A DNA stretch of 64,000 nt. It comes from Phoronis australis. Taxonomy: Eukaryota > Phoronida > Phoronidae. The stretch is from NCBI GenBank assembly GCA_002633005.1, contig NMRA01000026.1, positions 1 to 64,000 of the forward strand, given 5' to 3'. The position numbers were made by a program, and so were the translations under genes. Shown here piece after piece: positions 53,401-63,836 of the stretch. The notes beneath the pieces were generated by a model, which did no database searches, was not told the DNA's origin, and was given only the letters and a program-made list of their open reading frames with translations. The stretch's first letter is position 1; each line of letters opens with the position of its first letter.

Positions 53401-56400
53401 AAAGTTTTGTTTCAAATTGATGAATTGTGGGGTTTACAACTGTAGCTTTAGTTAAATGCCACCACTTAGATGATGATTAAAAGAAATTTTATTTGATGAT
53501 AAAGTTGCACTCACCATGAACGGCCAGTGTGCCACTACTCATATCTTGACCACCCTCGTTAGTGGCGGAGCACTTATATTGACCCTGGTCAGCAGTGGTC
53601 ACCGTAACTATCTCCAGACCATTAGTAGAAAACACAATGTTGGACGACGCCTCAATTTTTGTGTTTTCTGAAAGAAAAAGCGTACTCACTCCGCTTCACC
53701 ATCTATCAAAATTTCAGAAATTCATCAAATTTTTAAACCAAATTTTCAATGGAATTGAACAGTTTTCCATATGTCATTACAAGGCTAAGTGCATAAAAAC
53801 AAAATGAGATAAAACTGCCCACTAAACAAATTGATAATTGGATTTATGAATATGATTTTTGTCTACACTGAAATAATGGAAGACCCGACAACTAGTTTAT
53901 TTTAAAATGTCTCCAACATTCAAAAGTGAGGCACAAATACAAATTGAACGATAGTTGAAAAAACCGTGCGAAGCGAAAACAGAATTCCCTGTCACTTGAA
54001 CAACAAATAAAGAATGTTTTGAAACATTTATTCAGTTGCACTCGTGCAATATAAACAAACAGTAAAACTGAACTGTAATGATAACGAACTATAAGTTAAT
54101 GTTATCAAACTCTTTCCGTCACTCGCGTTCCCCATCGGCCAAAATAATATTTCCAGTCTTCTGCCGAAATTCATCAACAGTAGTTGAAAACTTGCAATCG
54201 GGAATTGTTCTCAAATATAATTTAGAATTATTTCTCATTTCCAAAAAAGTGTATTACTACTACTACTACTACTACTATGTTTTTGGTAAATTGAAACACA
54301 GCAAGCATTTGACCTATCTTCAGATGTAAATATATTAAATAAATGTAATTTAAAGTCTGGCATTGTTAAAACAATTTGTTAAGGATGCCAAATTGAGAAC
54401 TACCTTTGTACCACGTCACGGCTGCAGTTGGATCGGCGTAGACATTACAAGAAAGTAGTACCCGATTGCCAGCCACGCCAACAACGTTGCCGATCCCTCG
54501 GATTATCTCAGGAGGAACTGTAAATAGATACAGTGAACGTCACGACCACTAGGGGTCAGCACAATTCAGGTTGACAGAAGATGTCCATCATAACCAGGAA
54601 TGATGGGAACTTAGTGCAAGAAAATTAAGAAATAAATGTTACGATTTAGCCAAAACCATGGTAACCATTAGCCATTATTTTTTTTCTGTTTAATCATCAT
54701 CATGACGGAGAAACAAAAGATTGTCAGATAACTTTTAACATTTGAATGTTTCACTGCTGAAAGCAAGAGCATTTAATGCCTATGTCAGATCAAACCTAAA
54801 CAAGAGATAAAATCCCAGAAATCCTAAATTCAACCGGACTAAAGAGGTGAGCTGGTGAACTTGGACATCCGTAATGCGAACTTGTCAAAATTAAAACTGT
54901 TATGAACCTCGACTAACATATTATGTGAGTGGAGATGCCCAGCTTACTAAAACAAGTCAGTTAATAAATAAATAAAATGTAATTCGATGCAATTTACAGA
55001 AATGCTTAACATGATAAAATTAAAAAAGATTATGGTCTTAACTGCTTTCAGCACATTTTGAACATTCATTTAATTATTAGTTAAAGAAAATGAATCATAT
55101 GGCATCAAACAACATATGCAAACGAAATGTTCTTGTTATAACAAAAAGAATTATTCTCTCATAAAATTTCACTCTTTTCTGAGAAGCATCCCATTTAGGA
55201 ATTTATTAAGTCCGCTCTAAACTACTTTACATTAACATTTGTGGCATCACCTAGACAACCAAAGAATAACAATTAAGACTATGACTTCTTCACTAAAGAT
55301 GGCGCTTCAAGTCTGATAGTTTAATTCTGTTTTGATTCCTTGTCTAAACCTGACGTACCTATGACGAATACAAACACTTGGGGACTTATAGACGTGCGAT
55401 ACTGATTGGTGGCTGTACACTTGTATGTCCCTTCATCGCCCTTGTTCATGTTCGCTATCGTCATCTGCTGATTGGAGTCGCTGCAAACCACAAACGGAGA
55501 AAACAACGTAATGTCAAGAGTGTAATTATTTTCAAAACAAATTGAAAGTCAAATATTTATCCATTTTCAAACACAAGATCGTCAGCTACTGCCCATGTCT
55601 AAATGTTCTAATTTTTCACTTTTACACACACCTGTTCGAATGAACACAATAATTAAAACTTAAAATAATTATGGACTTACAGTTAATTAAAAAACATTTT
55701 TATATGCATGTAAAAAGCCTTCATTCAATGCAATTCCAAAACCACTAACAGTCGAAAATAAAGTAATTAATGCAAGTAAAAGCACAGACACTCTGTAGCT
55801 TACAAAGTTTTTGCTTTTATAATCCCATGCTCTGCTAAATGCAGAATCCAAAATTTTCTGTTATTCAATTCAAAAGACCAAAGTGTTCACGCAGATAAAT
55901 GCAAAAATATCGTCGTCGTCAAACTATATATTATGAACAAAGTGAGCATCAGAAATTTTTGGATACAAAGAGCAAAAATTTGTGAAAAATGTTCCGTAAA
56001 CTCGCTTTAGACAAAGACCGACCATGTGTGATACTAAGGAGATGTTTGTTCAATTTTACAACAATAGAGGTCGCTACTAGACACAACCTGCGCAGGGTGG
56101 TGATGGCAGTCTCAAACAGATGATGAGGTACGTAGTACGTTGTATTGGACAGAACAGACTACGTGTAATTTCAAGAAGAAGCCACAAGAATCTAAACAGA
56201 AAATCACTCCAAAAATCTTTAAACCTAACTATACTGAACAACACTTGTAAGGGCTGTTCCAGTAAAATCCATGTGGGAGGGGGGGGGATGGCAGTAGAAG
56301 TAAAAATTCATGGGTGGTGTTCTTCAGAAAAAACTCAAATTATGGGTGGTAGGTCCTGTAAGAAGTGATGCATTAATAATGGGTGGTATTTTTTGACCTG

Positions 56401-59400
56401 TTAATGTTGACAGGTTGGTTACTTCAGCCTTCAAATCTCAAAACATTGCAGTTGGCATATATCCTAACTTATCCCAATACGAAAAAGCCCATATTGCCAG
56501 TGAACAGAGTGCAATATGTTCTCTAAGCCATTATTCAAGTCATGGGCAACTTGATATGAGCCAACTGTGTGTCTGCAGTACTATTGAATTGAAAAGTTAT
56601 GCAACACTAAACTGGTGTTAACACATGTAAGAAAATTGATGATTTGTAAATAAAAAGTATGAAGAGTAAGATAAACAAGTTCCAATATTCACTTGACATA
56701 GAAGTATAAAAGAGTTCATGGAGACAGTTTGAGATTCATAGATCCTTATAATTGAAAAAATGTTCATTGAAATTATAGACACATGGTGAACAGAGACACC
56801 TGGAGGCTGCCAAAAGTATTGCTCACAGGCTACTTTAGTTTTTGACAATATTGGACAAGACAACTAGTTCTTGTCTGTCAATCATCTAAGTTCTTAACAG
56901 GTCCTCCTGGAGGCAATTTGTTTGCAAGTGTTGGATTTTATATTTTAACCCATTAAAAATAATTAAAAAATTATGGGTCATGGGTTGGAGAAATAAATGA
57001 AAAATATGGGCGGTGGGTACGAAATAAAAGTGCCTTCCCCCCTCCCATAAAGATTTTGCTGGAACAGCCCTAAGGAGAAACAGGAAAGGTAACTACATAA
57101 AGGTGACCCGAGGGTCAGAGGTCGTGATCTCCTGCTGTCTTGTGCCTGTGGTGCGATACCATCGCACAGTGGGTATGGGGTCACCAGCAACACGGCAGGT
57201 CATCGTAAGCATCTTCTCCTTGATGACCCGAAGAGGGAGTGGGGGTACGGTAAATATGGGCGCACCTGTGGGCAACAGAATACAAAATATCAAATAAATA
57301 AAATTCAGCAAAAACTTTTTGATCTTAATCAAAACTGAATGTTCACTATACTACAAGTCCTTAAAAACAAATGATACGAATTCTCTCTGATCATTATTTT
57401 GAAAACGAGACTAAACAAATAAAATTAACTTTAAGATTAAATTAAATTTGCATATTAAGCTTAATCAATTTAACAAAAAATCATGCTTAAATGTTCCAAT
57501 ATTCAGGATGGTATTTCCTTTGGATGACGTTAGTTTAGTAAAAGCTTGGTTTTTATAGAGTTTATCGTTGATTATATAATTACAACATAATAAAAGTGAC
57601 CAAACGTTTGACAACCCAAACTCATGACACGATAAATATTTGCCATAACCTCAGCATGCTACACAATGGCAACAACTTACCGTTAACAGTGAGCGTTGCC
57701 GCCTTGGACGTACGAGATGATGGAATTGCGTATTGATTCTCAGCAACGCAGAAATATGAGCCAGCATCTCCCAACTGGACATTGGAGAAATAGAGGTCAC
57801 CACTGGGCAGGATCTGTACAGAGAATGTGCCGGATCGTTCGTTGAGGCGCTGGTTGTCTTTGTACCAGAGGACGGACGCTGGTGCAGGAGTGCTCTGAGG
57901 AGGTGTGCAGTGGAGAGTTGCAGTGTTTCCCGCTATGGCGGAAGTGTCCTCGGGCTGTCGGACAAACACGGTGGCGAGTCCTGGCGAAAAAAAGGGTGAT
58001 GAAAATGAGTCTTATAAATGAATTTATGTACTTGGAATATTACATCAAATACTACAACAGTAAGTGACAGCTTTACTAACACAAGTTAAATTCCAGTAAG
58101 TTATGTGAGGGGAGGCACGTTTTCACTAGTCAACCAGCCCTCTTGCATAACTGGCAGGGCCTTCCCGGGCTTTGTGCAATTTACCTGCAATGCTGTGGTA
58201 TACTAGGGCAACCATCTCACTGCAGTAGCCAGCCTGCTTGCAAATCCCAATGTTAAAGCAATAATTGTTTTGAGAAGAGTCAGTAACCATCACGAGGCAG
58301 ACTTACGTGCAACTTTCATATTTGATGGATTGGAATCTGTGTGGCCAATGCTGTTATTGCCTCTGCACACGTAAGTCCCTGCATCCGTCTGCTTCACGTT
58401 GAGGAATTGCAGAGAGCCATTGCCCGTTACGTATCTGTCTCCGTCATTCGCTAAAGTGCGGCCATCTTTTATCCAGGTCACGACAGGTGGCGGGTGGCCA
58501 ACGACAAAGCATGACAACAAATATGGCTGATTTTCTGCCGCTATGACTGAGGCAGGAGGTTCCTGTTCAATTGTTGGGGCTCTTTGAGGTACTGTAAAGA
58601 ATGCAAACAATGTTTCTTAATAAGATCCTACTCTACTAGTCCAGAAGAACTTAATAGGTCACTTTAATTAGAAAAATACAAATTAAATTAGGAGAGGGGT
58701 GTTAACCCATTAATGGGTGGTCAACAGTAAAATATTTGAAAAGTTGTACTTTGACGTTTACGCAACCTGCAAAGCTGAATGACAAACCAAGGAATTGCAC
58801 TTTTGAAAAAGCAGCACTTCATGAGCAATTAGAGTTAAAGAAAACTTTCCTGTAACACGGGTAATGCACTGTTTTGGGCGAGCAAATTGCAGGTGTTTTG
58901 CTGCTGAAATGAACAATCATGAAGGAACATGATGCTTTGAGGAATTAAAGTCCTGGGCCAGGGTTATAATCTTTTTTACTTGACATCATTTTTGGAATTT
59001 TCTATTTCTATTTTACTTTTTTGTGCAAAGTTTTTAAATACCCAATATTCTTTGCACAAGAATTTTATAGTATATGCTTACTAGTCCAAGTTTACACTTA
59101 ATGACCTCTAGATTTCAGGTAGAAAATAAAAGTCATAAGAGACTGTGACAAGTTGCGATACTCTTTTCAGAATTTTAAATTAGTCTTGGGCACTGTACTT
59201 GCATCTAATTAGACAAACTGGTCATATTACAAGTAACCAACACTTCATACACAAGTCAGTAGAGCCTGCAGCCGATGTGCCACAAAACATCCAATGTGAC
59301 CATAATGAGCAGAAGGCACATTGCAAAGTCAACTAAAATTGTTGAATATTAAGTTCTTCAGTACGCTTCGTGTTACAAAACATGAGATTTCAGTTGTACA

Positions 59401-62400
59401 TTTTACACAAATCCAATTTGGTTGTGTTCTCGCCGTTTTTTTTTGCTCTGAATCTAACTCTCCTTATTGCTAAATTTTACGAAAAACACTATGGGCACCA
59501 ACTTATGGCTCATTGGTATACTGAAAAATTTAAAAATTTTCAGGCTTGTAATTTTCAGAAAATACTTTCACACACGGCAAGTAAAATCTACAATTTAGTA
59601 CGTATTTGTTTAAATAGTACACAGACTTGTCAACACAAATCTAATATGGGTTTCATGACCAACAAAAGTTGAAGACGAACACCAAATGAAAAAATACAGT
59701 AAAAATTCTCCAGTTTAGGCCAATCTCCAAAACTTGGGACACTGAAGTTCAAGTCAAATTTGAGTCTTCTTGATACTAAAGATTGGTACACGTGTAATAA
59801 TTTTGGCGTGCGTCTCATTTTTCAAATATCGGACACTGCAGTTTGTATGAACAAAGTCCAGGATAAAATCATCTTTCTAGTAATTCTTCAATTTGAGAAG
59901 AACGATATTTCTAAAATTGGCACAACCTCCTGCTTTAGGGAAAATAAATACTTTTCCACTGTCTACAACACGAGAATTTTTACCGTGGACCATTTTCGAA
60001 AACTTACGTGTCACATTAATAAACGCAGGGTCGCTACGCACTTCTTTCTTGCTGACAGGGTTCCTAGCGACACACTTATAGTGGCCCTCATACAGTTTGA
60101 GACTTTTTACTTCAATTACTAAAGATTTTTGACGTGCACCACCATACTCTGAAATGAGGAACAGGCGCAATGAAAAGTAAAACAAAAATCAAATTGTTGT
60201 GAAATACGTGTCAATAAAAGCATAACTTACGGTCATTACATTCACTTAATATTAAAACATTTCATTGGAAATTTTTATGCTAAATGATAAATATTTGGCC
60301 AAAACATTATATAATATGGTGGCCCAGCGCTAAAGCCACATTCTGCCCATTTGGCTGTAAAATTAATGTTAATTCGCAACTCAAGAGTTTTGAGGTTTAA
60401 AAACATTACCACCCTCATCCGATCTTGAATTATTTGTCAAACAAGACGGCAACTAGAGTCACAGGCAATGAATACGTGGACCACTTCTGAATCCATGTGT
60501 TCTCCAGTTGTTGATATCTTCAATGTTCATGTTGGTAATAAACATTGACTCCTATCACCGTAAGGAATATATTGAGATCTATTTCATTCCAGTAAAATTC
60601 TTAATTCAATTTCCGCTCTTTAGCCAACAAAACAAGGCAAAATTCAGCTTTAAGTGACATCTTCATAAACTCAATGAATGTAAAGACCCCATTATATATT
60701 ATATATCTCAGGATCAAATTTTTATAGATTTTAAAATGACTTTGATCACATCATGCTTTATAAGGGAGGCTTTTTGAACTATTTAAGCTGGAGAGAAAAT
60801 AAAAGACAAATGCAATGCAACTTTTGTTTGAATACTAGGCAAATTATAAGATATGAAGAAAAAATATTAAAATGCAAATAAAATAAAATAATACAAATTA
60901 AAGAAAATTCATTACAACATGATAGAAAATCAATATAAAGGCTTGTAGCATATTTCCATTACAGTGTGTACGTGACTTGCAGTTACATTATTTGAGTTCA
61001 TTTTGAAAAACTTCAACAATTTGTCCTCAACAATTTAAAAATTCAAGTATTCAGAATAGACACAAGTTATGAAGTTTTTGATAAAATATTGACAAATACA
61101 CGTTTGTGCAAAATAAACTTATTAATATACAAAATGTCGCTTTGAAAACAAAAATGTTGAAGAAAAATCACAAAATGAACTCCTCTGTTGTGAAGTGGTG
61201 TACAGAAGCTTAAAAATGGCCGCCATATTGCCAAGCCATGCATGCCTCTGTGCAGTATAATAAAAATGGTACCTGCTTTTGAAATGTTTAAGACTGAAAG
61301 AACAATCAATACAACATTTGACTTATGCTTCAACATAAACTTAGTGGAAATGATGTGAAGAGATACAGGATCCCACAATGCATCACACTGGTGCAGCTGG
61401 GAAGTTGATCTAATTTCATAAGGACAAACACTCGCAAAGCATCCTAGGTCCTCTTAAATCACTCTAAAGGTGATTTTGCCACAGAGCTAACACATTTCTA
61501 AGAGATAAACAACACTTTGAAAAATTGACTGAAAATAAATATGGTCATCACAAATGGCTGTTTCTTGAACACACCTCGTACCATGATGTAACACCTCGTA
61601 CCATGATGTAAAATTGGTACTGTGTAACACATGTTCATCAAATCTACTTAAGGATACGATAAATAGTCGTACACTTAAAAAATTTCTGAGGTAAATCATG
61701 ATTGTTCTAAAAAATAATCCCACAGCAGAGTGTTGACAGACTTATATAGGATACAGAAAAGGGGAACAAAGGGTTTGACGGCATTCAACATCAGAGATAC
61801 CCCAGTACTGGAACATCTGGCTTTCAGAGGGACAGGAGCAGGGAGTCTGGCAGCAACAGGTATAAATGTGATAACAACCAATAGATGGGGCAACGATAAA
61901 GATTAGCTATTCTTAGCCTGGCTCTGACCTCCAGTGCAAGCCAACTATACAGTCACATTCTTGGCCGTATTGACTTTCTTATTGGGTAAAATCATGCAAA
62001 ATGACTAGCCTGATAGGTGTCGCAACCTTCACATTGAAAAATTAAAGAAAAGGATGAAAAAAAGTTTACATAAAACACCATTTGCTCGTTATTTTGGTAT
62101 TATTCTGTTCATAATGAGTTATATATCTAAATACAAAGATGAGTGCGCAGACGGTAGGATAAGGTTTGAATTAGTGCTGAGTAATACTATGAATTAGCAC
62201 CAGCTTAGTACATGAGGAGAGTGAGATCATAAAGGTGCTGCCGCTGCTACACAGACATCAACGAGGAATTAAAAGTAAAAGACGATTATTGTGTAGAAGG
62301 TACTAATCTGTGACCGTGTTGGGAAGGCCAGCTGTCGTTGCTTAGTTATTCGATGTCGTGTTTATGACCAACGATGTGCCAGAATAGATTGGAGCTGTCC

Positions 62401-62897
62401 ACTCTCTGCCAGGAACTAGACTATTAAAGTAAGTAACTGTCAGCTCTCACAAATTCTCATTCTTGGTTGAATGACGTCATAAAAACACAAGCATGGTATA
62501 AAACACGTATAAAATAAAATCAACTTTACTCCCATTGTTTCTTTAAATTTGTGGTCAGGATAAAATGTGTAGAGATATTTTCTCAAATTCTCTTCCAAAT
62601 GCAACATGATGACATAGCCTACAACAAGCAACTATTACGCAATCGACTTTCTGAACAATAGATTCTGAAAGTCAGATAACAAATTCAAAGGGCATTTTTT
62701 CAATGCATGCATACCTCGGCGGCCAAAGTTAAAGCCAGATGTCTGCACTCCGTCCCTGAACATGACTCCGTCTTTTTCCCACCACATCTCAGCAGGAGGG
62801 GCACTAAATCCTGAGACGCACTGGAGGACTGTTATTTGGGTCAAGCTCTCCACGATGTTGACCGATTTAGGCGACATAAAGAACTTGTCCTCAATAT
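35344..62897 (-). CDS. Ig/FN3 type I transmembrane adhesion or guidance receptor (25 visible exons, 5' end missing)
   Basis: Twenty-five exons, listed separately below, join with agreeing phases into 1518 residues ending at TGA (35344-35346). Order: seven Ig domains with canonical C...W...YxC residues, five FN3 domains, an N- and Pro/Thr-rich stalk, one transmembrane helix followed by CCCCQNIRKK, and a tail of about 220 residues. The tail has DPNPYS and FENPNF (NPxY/F-like) motifs and a C-terminus ending DERTAL, which fits a class I PDZ ligand (T at -2, L at 0). Most introns are phase 1, as in extracellular-module genes. The Ig-then-FN3 plan is shared by DSCAM, sidekick, neogenin/DCC, L1 and contactins, but the visible 7+5 count matches none exactly, no FIGQY ankyrin motif is seen, and I do not assign an orthologue. 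The first visible exon needs one base from an upstream exon, so the signal peptide lies beyond 62897 or past the gap. Confidence 0.92.
36167..36285 (-). CDS. receptor exon: cytoplasmic tail part 3
   Basis: 39 codons: GFENPNFVGENDLDKSSRS and SLSTNSHELYAP. FENPNF is an NPxF-like sorting motif. Donor CCA/GTAAGT, phase 0. Confidence 0.9.
36822..37082 (+). mobile_element. MITE-like repeat, family A, copy 6 (receptor intron)
   Basis: Starts ACATGCCCGCACCTAGCCTA and ends ATGGGTGCGCGCATGT, showing the best-preserved terminal inverted repeats of the family. Confidence 0.82.
37247..37367 (-). CDS. receptor exon: cytoplasmic tail part 2
   Basis: 40 codons: NRGKDPIYDNAYTSMDELNL and HIPENQLKHIQHPYPSSDL. 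The closely spaced tyrosines (IYDN, AYTSM) are candidate phosphorylation sites. Acceptor TTTGCAG. Confidence 0.9.
37659..37860. repeat. 29-bp minisatellite, seven units (receptor intron)
   Basis: The unit GTGTGAATATGTCGAGGGCC plus TCGTGTAAA is repeated seven times almost without change, implying recent expansion. Confidence 0.95.
38025..38335 (-). CDS. receptor exon: cytoplasmic tail part 1
   Basis: 103 codons, Ser/Thr- and acid-rich, including TELSETERKP, DIVEVQSTDLDYDPNPYSLD and SDPSYSKVKK. DPNPYS resembles an NPxY-type adaptor motif but lacks the final Tyr. Enters in phase 1, leaves in phase 0 at AAG/GTAATG. Confidence 0.92.
38886..39149 (-). CDS. receptor exon: Pro/Thr stalk and transmembrane helix
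   Basis: Begins with NATEVPVTDP, continues through a Pro/Thr/Ser-rich stalk, then a hydrophobic helix (ILISVCVVGAILLFLLIFLI) followed by VCCCCQNIRKKEQ. The Cys cluster could be palmitoylated, and the basic residues act as a stop-transfer signal. Phase 1 at both ends. Confidence 0.94.
39427..39552. repeat. ~21-bp tandem repeat (TTTTCTTTGAATATTCAACC)
   Basis: Five or six imperfect units just upstream, on the gene's strand, of the transmembrane exon. Confidence 0.8.
40338..40445. repeat. ~54-bp tandem duplication
   Basis: TTTTAGTTGTTCATTTCCCA to CATCAGTGGTAAAG occurs twice. A 13-bp perfect hairpin (AACCATAGACATC, 7-nt loop) follows at 40474-40506. Confidence 0.88.
41136..41183 (-). CDS. possible 48-nt cassette exon of the receptor stalk
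   Basis: Bounded by CCATTTCAG and a weak donor (AGAG/GTGCAC), open, phase 1 at both ends, adding 16 Ser/Thr-rich residues with an N-glycosylation site (SASTNTTSDF). It lies between the last FN3 exon and the transmembrane exon, and would splice in or out without changing frame. It is not counted in the 1518 residues. Confidence 0.4.
41702..41785. repeat. (ACTAGC)n hexanucleotide microsatellite
   Basis: About 13 uninterrupted ACTAGC units, followed by degenerate CTA/CTG triplets to about 41890. Preceded at 41635-41680 by three TTTTGGCAATTAA units. Confidence 0.95.
43748..44010. repeat. 32-bp minisatellite next to a receptor splice donor
   Basis: Eight units close to CCAACCACAAGTGACGGTAG plus TATGTCTATCRT. 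The array ends 8 nt from the donor of the FN3-5 exon (donor at 44018). Confidence 0.93.
44019..44189 (-). CDS. receptor exon: FN3 domain 5, C-terminal half
   Basis: Encodes ISGLYPSSEYSFTIVAETSA, preceded by RYPFRYPF from a 12-bp direct repeat. Three closely spaced AGs precede the exon; only the first (exon start 44189) keeps the phase set by the preceding exon. The donor at 44018 lies next to a 32-bp minisatellite. Confidence 0.88.
44831..45016 (-). CDS. receptor exon: FN3 domain 5, N-terminal half
   Basis: Encodes PGPVKNVVITVYQSSV, QLKWSAPDDPAGVI and YHITYETV. Acceptor TCTCTCAG, donor GCGC/GTAAGT, phase 1. Confidence 0.92.
45500..45612 (-). CDS. receptor exon: FN3 domain 4, C-terminal half
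   Basis: Encodes SGLAPHSSYTFRIQAYTEQ and GPFSRTVTAKTLED. Enters in phase 2 and leaves in phase 1 at GATA/GTAAGA. Confidence 0.91.
46052..46244 (-). CDS. receptor exon: FN3 domain 4, N-terminal half
   Basis: Encodes APSGSPENFKAVAQSSS, VLVTWEAV and ISGYRLEIKKSDE. Donor ATCAG/GTACTT, phase 2. It was read directly from the strand and has no usable ATG. Confidence 0.9.
47107..47335 (-). CDS. receptor exon: FN3 domain 3, remainder
   Basis: Encodes PIVDEEQNGPLLGYKVYYRR and LLPWRVYIFEVAGYNTVGE. Enters in phase 0 after TTCAACAG and leaves in phase 1. Confidence 0.93.
47549..47619 (-). CDS. receptor exon: FN3 domain 3, start
   Basis: A 71-nt exon encoding APSGTPRSTQLLVKSS and IQVSWQ, the linker and first strands of an FN3 domain. 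Acceptor TTTTCAG, donor CAG/GTAAGT, phase 0. Confidence 0.88.
47885..47935. repeat. short 18-bp tandem repeat
   Basis: AATAACAGTTATTGT-type units occur nearly three times in a receptor intron. Confidence 0.8.
48745..48918 (-). CDS. receptor exon: FN3 domain 2, C-terminal half
   Basis: Encodes DYTVLEITNPA, ENLHPNRQYEFRVRG and SVLVTTKMA. Phase 1 at both ends. Confidence 0.92.
49037..49344 (-). CDS. receptor exon: end of FN3 domain 1 and start of FN3 domain 2
   Basis: Begins VTVAAYTEFRNN and carries VTGLSPAKDYLVRMASKNE (FN3 1 C-terminal half). It then has FPSAPRNL, IELSWETPAIKNGEI and YQLHYRRSD, opening FN3 2. Acceptor TTTCCAG, donor GGAG/GTACGT. Confidence 0.93.
50349..50478 (-). CDS. receptor exon: FN3 domain 1, N-terminal half
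   Basis: Encodes DPPLPPILKEVKPMS, ISATWQPAQQDANN and GFVIEYKE, the A to C strands of an FN3 fold with the B-strand Trp. Donor AGT/GTGAGT, phase 2. Confidence 0.9.
51173..51448 (-). CDS. receptor exon: complete Ig domain 7
   Basis: Whole I-set domain: VPPSITSISGNK, LTCNLVGSPTPRITWLKDGS and KSDAGQYSCSAKNAAGSS. Phase 1 at both ends; last Ig before the FN3 series. Confidence 0.94.
51735..51880 (+). mobile_element. tRNA-derived SINE-like repeat, second family
   Basis: A perfect T-arm at 51772-51788 (CTGGG/TTCAAGT/CCCAG) with a box-A-like GTGGCTAGACC upstream. The body ends in GTGGCCAATAGGTGGCGTGC, also present at 34.4 kb. No acceptor stem; not a tRNA gene. Confidence 0.65.
51976..52129 (-). CDS. 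receptor exon: Ig domain 6, C-terminal half
   Basis: Enters in phase 0 (QQTSLPSGVSLSVGN) and contains GPEHAGIYTCQAMNS. The donor CAAG/GTTCGT is weaker than its neighbours but keeps phase. Confidence 0.87.
52735..52850 (-). CDS. receptor exon: Ig domain 6, N-terminal half
   Basis: Encodes VTPSFIKRPADVTVNQSA, LTLECKVSGIPPPVVTWTFQ. Leaves in phase 0 at CAG/GTATGG. Confidence 0.92.
53515..53667 (-). CDS. receptor exon: Ig domain 5, C-terminal half
   Basis: Encodes ENTKIEASSN and TADQGQYKCSATNEGGQD. Acceptor CTTTCAG, donor CATG/GTGAGT, phase 1. Confidence 0.92.
54257..54277. repeat. (TAC)n microsatellite
   Basis: Seven ACT/TAC triplets in a receptor intron. Confidence 0.95.
54404..54517 (-). 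CDS. receptor exon: Ig domain 5, N-terminal half
   Basis: Encodes VPPEIIRGIGNVVGVAGN, LLSCNVYADP and AVTWYK. Acceptor TTTACAG, donor AAAG/GTAGTT, phase 1. It has no ATG-initiated frame of useful length and was found by reading the strand directly. Confidence 0.88.
55359..55480 (-). CDS. receptor exon: Ig domain 4, C-terminal half
   Basis: Acceptor TTTGCAG; begins DSNQQMTIANMNKGDEGTYK and continues CTATNQ, the F-strand of the Ig fold. Donor ATAG/GTACGT, phase 1. Confidence 0.9.
56250..57071. mobile_element. 822-bp inverted-repeat DNA element in a receptor intron
   Basis: Left end 56250-56286 (AGGGCTGTTCCAGTAAAATC, then a G-run) and right end 57035-57071 are inverted repeats of about 37 bp with a few mismatches. 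The interior has GGGTGGT/GGGTGG patches near both ends and no transposase frame, so it is non-autonomous. The right end lies 25 nt inside the intron from the donor of the Ig4 exon. Confidence 0.88.
57097..57265 (-). CDS. receptor exon: Ig domain 4, N-terminal half
   Basis: Encodes APIFTVPPLPLRVIKE, LTMTCRVAGDPIPTVRWYR and TSDPRVTF. The donor TTTAT/GTAGTT gives phase 2, which the next exon matches. A transposon-like element ends only 25 nt into the following intron. Confidence 0.85.
57681..57980 (-). CDS. receptor exon: complete Ig domain 3
   Basis: Encodes FVRQPEDTSAIAGNTATLHC, VLWYKDNQRLNER and GDAGSYFCVAENQYA. Phase 1 at both ends; acceptor TTCGCCAG, donor ACG/GTAAGT. Confidence 0.93.
58307..58591 (-). 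CDS. receptor exon: complete Ig domain 2
   Basis: A single exon codes a whole I-set Ig domain: LSCFVVGHPPPVVTWIKDGR and then TDAGTYVCRGNNSIG. Phase 1 at both ends; donor CAC/GTAAGT. Confidence 0.93.
60008..60148 (-). CDS. receptor exon: Ig domain 1, C-terminal half
   Basis: Acceptor CATTTCAG, donor CAC/GTAAGT, phase 1 at both ends. It encodes LYEGHYKCVARNPVS, the F-strand YxC signature that completes the Ig fold begun in the exon at 62.8 kb. Confidence 0.88.
62715..62897 (-). CDS. receptor exon: Ig domain 1, N-terminal half
   Basis: Enters and leaves in phase 1; acceptor TGTTTAG, donor GAG/GTATGC. It encodes MSPKSVNIVES, the B-strand Cys in VLQCVSG and the C-strand Trp in MWWEKDG. First exon recognised in the window. 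Confidence 0.82.
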
Positions 62898-63347
62898 CTA
62901 AACATTAGAAAACCAAAACATTTAATGTAAAGATATCGAGACTACTCGTTATGATCATCATAGCTACCAACAAGCTTAAGACTTTTCATAAAACAAGCCC
63001 CGCTGCTCCATTTTATGATCCAGTACTTACTGGCAGACGAACAAAAACAATGCAAAATTAAAATGACTCCTGTTCCAACGAGCTCAGCTTTAAATTTTAA
63101 AGTGAATGCATTGGATAGATGGGGGTGAATAGAAATTTAGAAAGAATCCAAAAGCAGTTTGCAAGAGAGTGCTAATATTCTACAAACATTGGATATACTA
63201 CAATGGCACCATCTTAAGGTGACAATGCTCCAAATAATTGCCCAAATTTTTAAATTTAGATTCTTCATAGCCCAACAACCAATTATTAGTAACGAGAGCG
63301 CTCGGAGGAGCGACACTTGGCGGAATTAATCGAAAAGACGACGAACA

Positions 63348-63532
63348 CGATATCATTCATGTGACTAGCGAAGAAATCAAATAGAGAGCATACAATCAAC
63401 TACAATAAAGAATGAGGGAGACGACGATAATCATGAAGATCAAGACGGCAATTATGAATAACACGATAACATTCATGTGACTAGCGAAGAACTCAAATAG
63501 AGAGCATACAATCAACTACAATAAAGAACAAT
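63348..63532. repeat. ~120-bp tandem duplication near the right gap
   Basis: The block containing ATTCATGTGACTAGCGAAGA and ATACAATCAACTACAATAAA occurs at about 63348 and again at about 63466. Confidence 0.9.
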
Positions 63533-63836
63533 AGATGGCGCAACATGGCGGACAAGCCATGTCTTTTCCCACATTCTAAAATAGGTGGCGATATGTGACA
63601 GTCTGCAAAGCAAAGTTATGTTTACAATAAGTATTTGGCCTGAAATTGTACAGTCTACAGAGTGCTATTCAGCCACAGTAGGACAGTGCTGGCTGGGTCA
63701 GTCTGGGTCAACTAGGCATAACCAAAACAAAGTGAACTGAAAGCCAGCCAGCTGCGTGCATACGTGACCGAAGGAACAACGTTATCCGAAAATCTCGAAT
63801 AATTCAAAAAGTAGACGTCGTAGCGCAAAATGGAAA

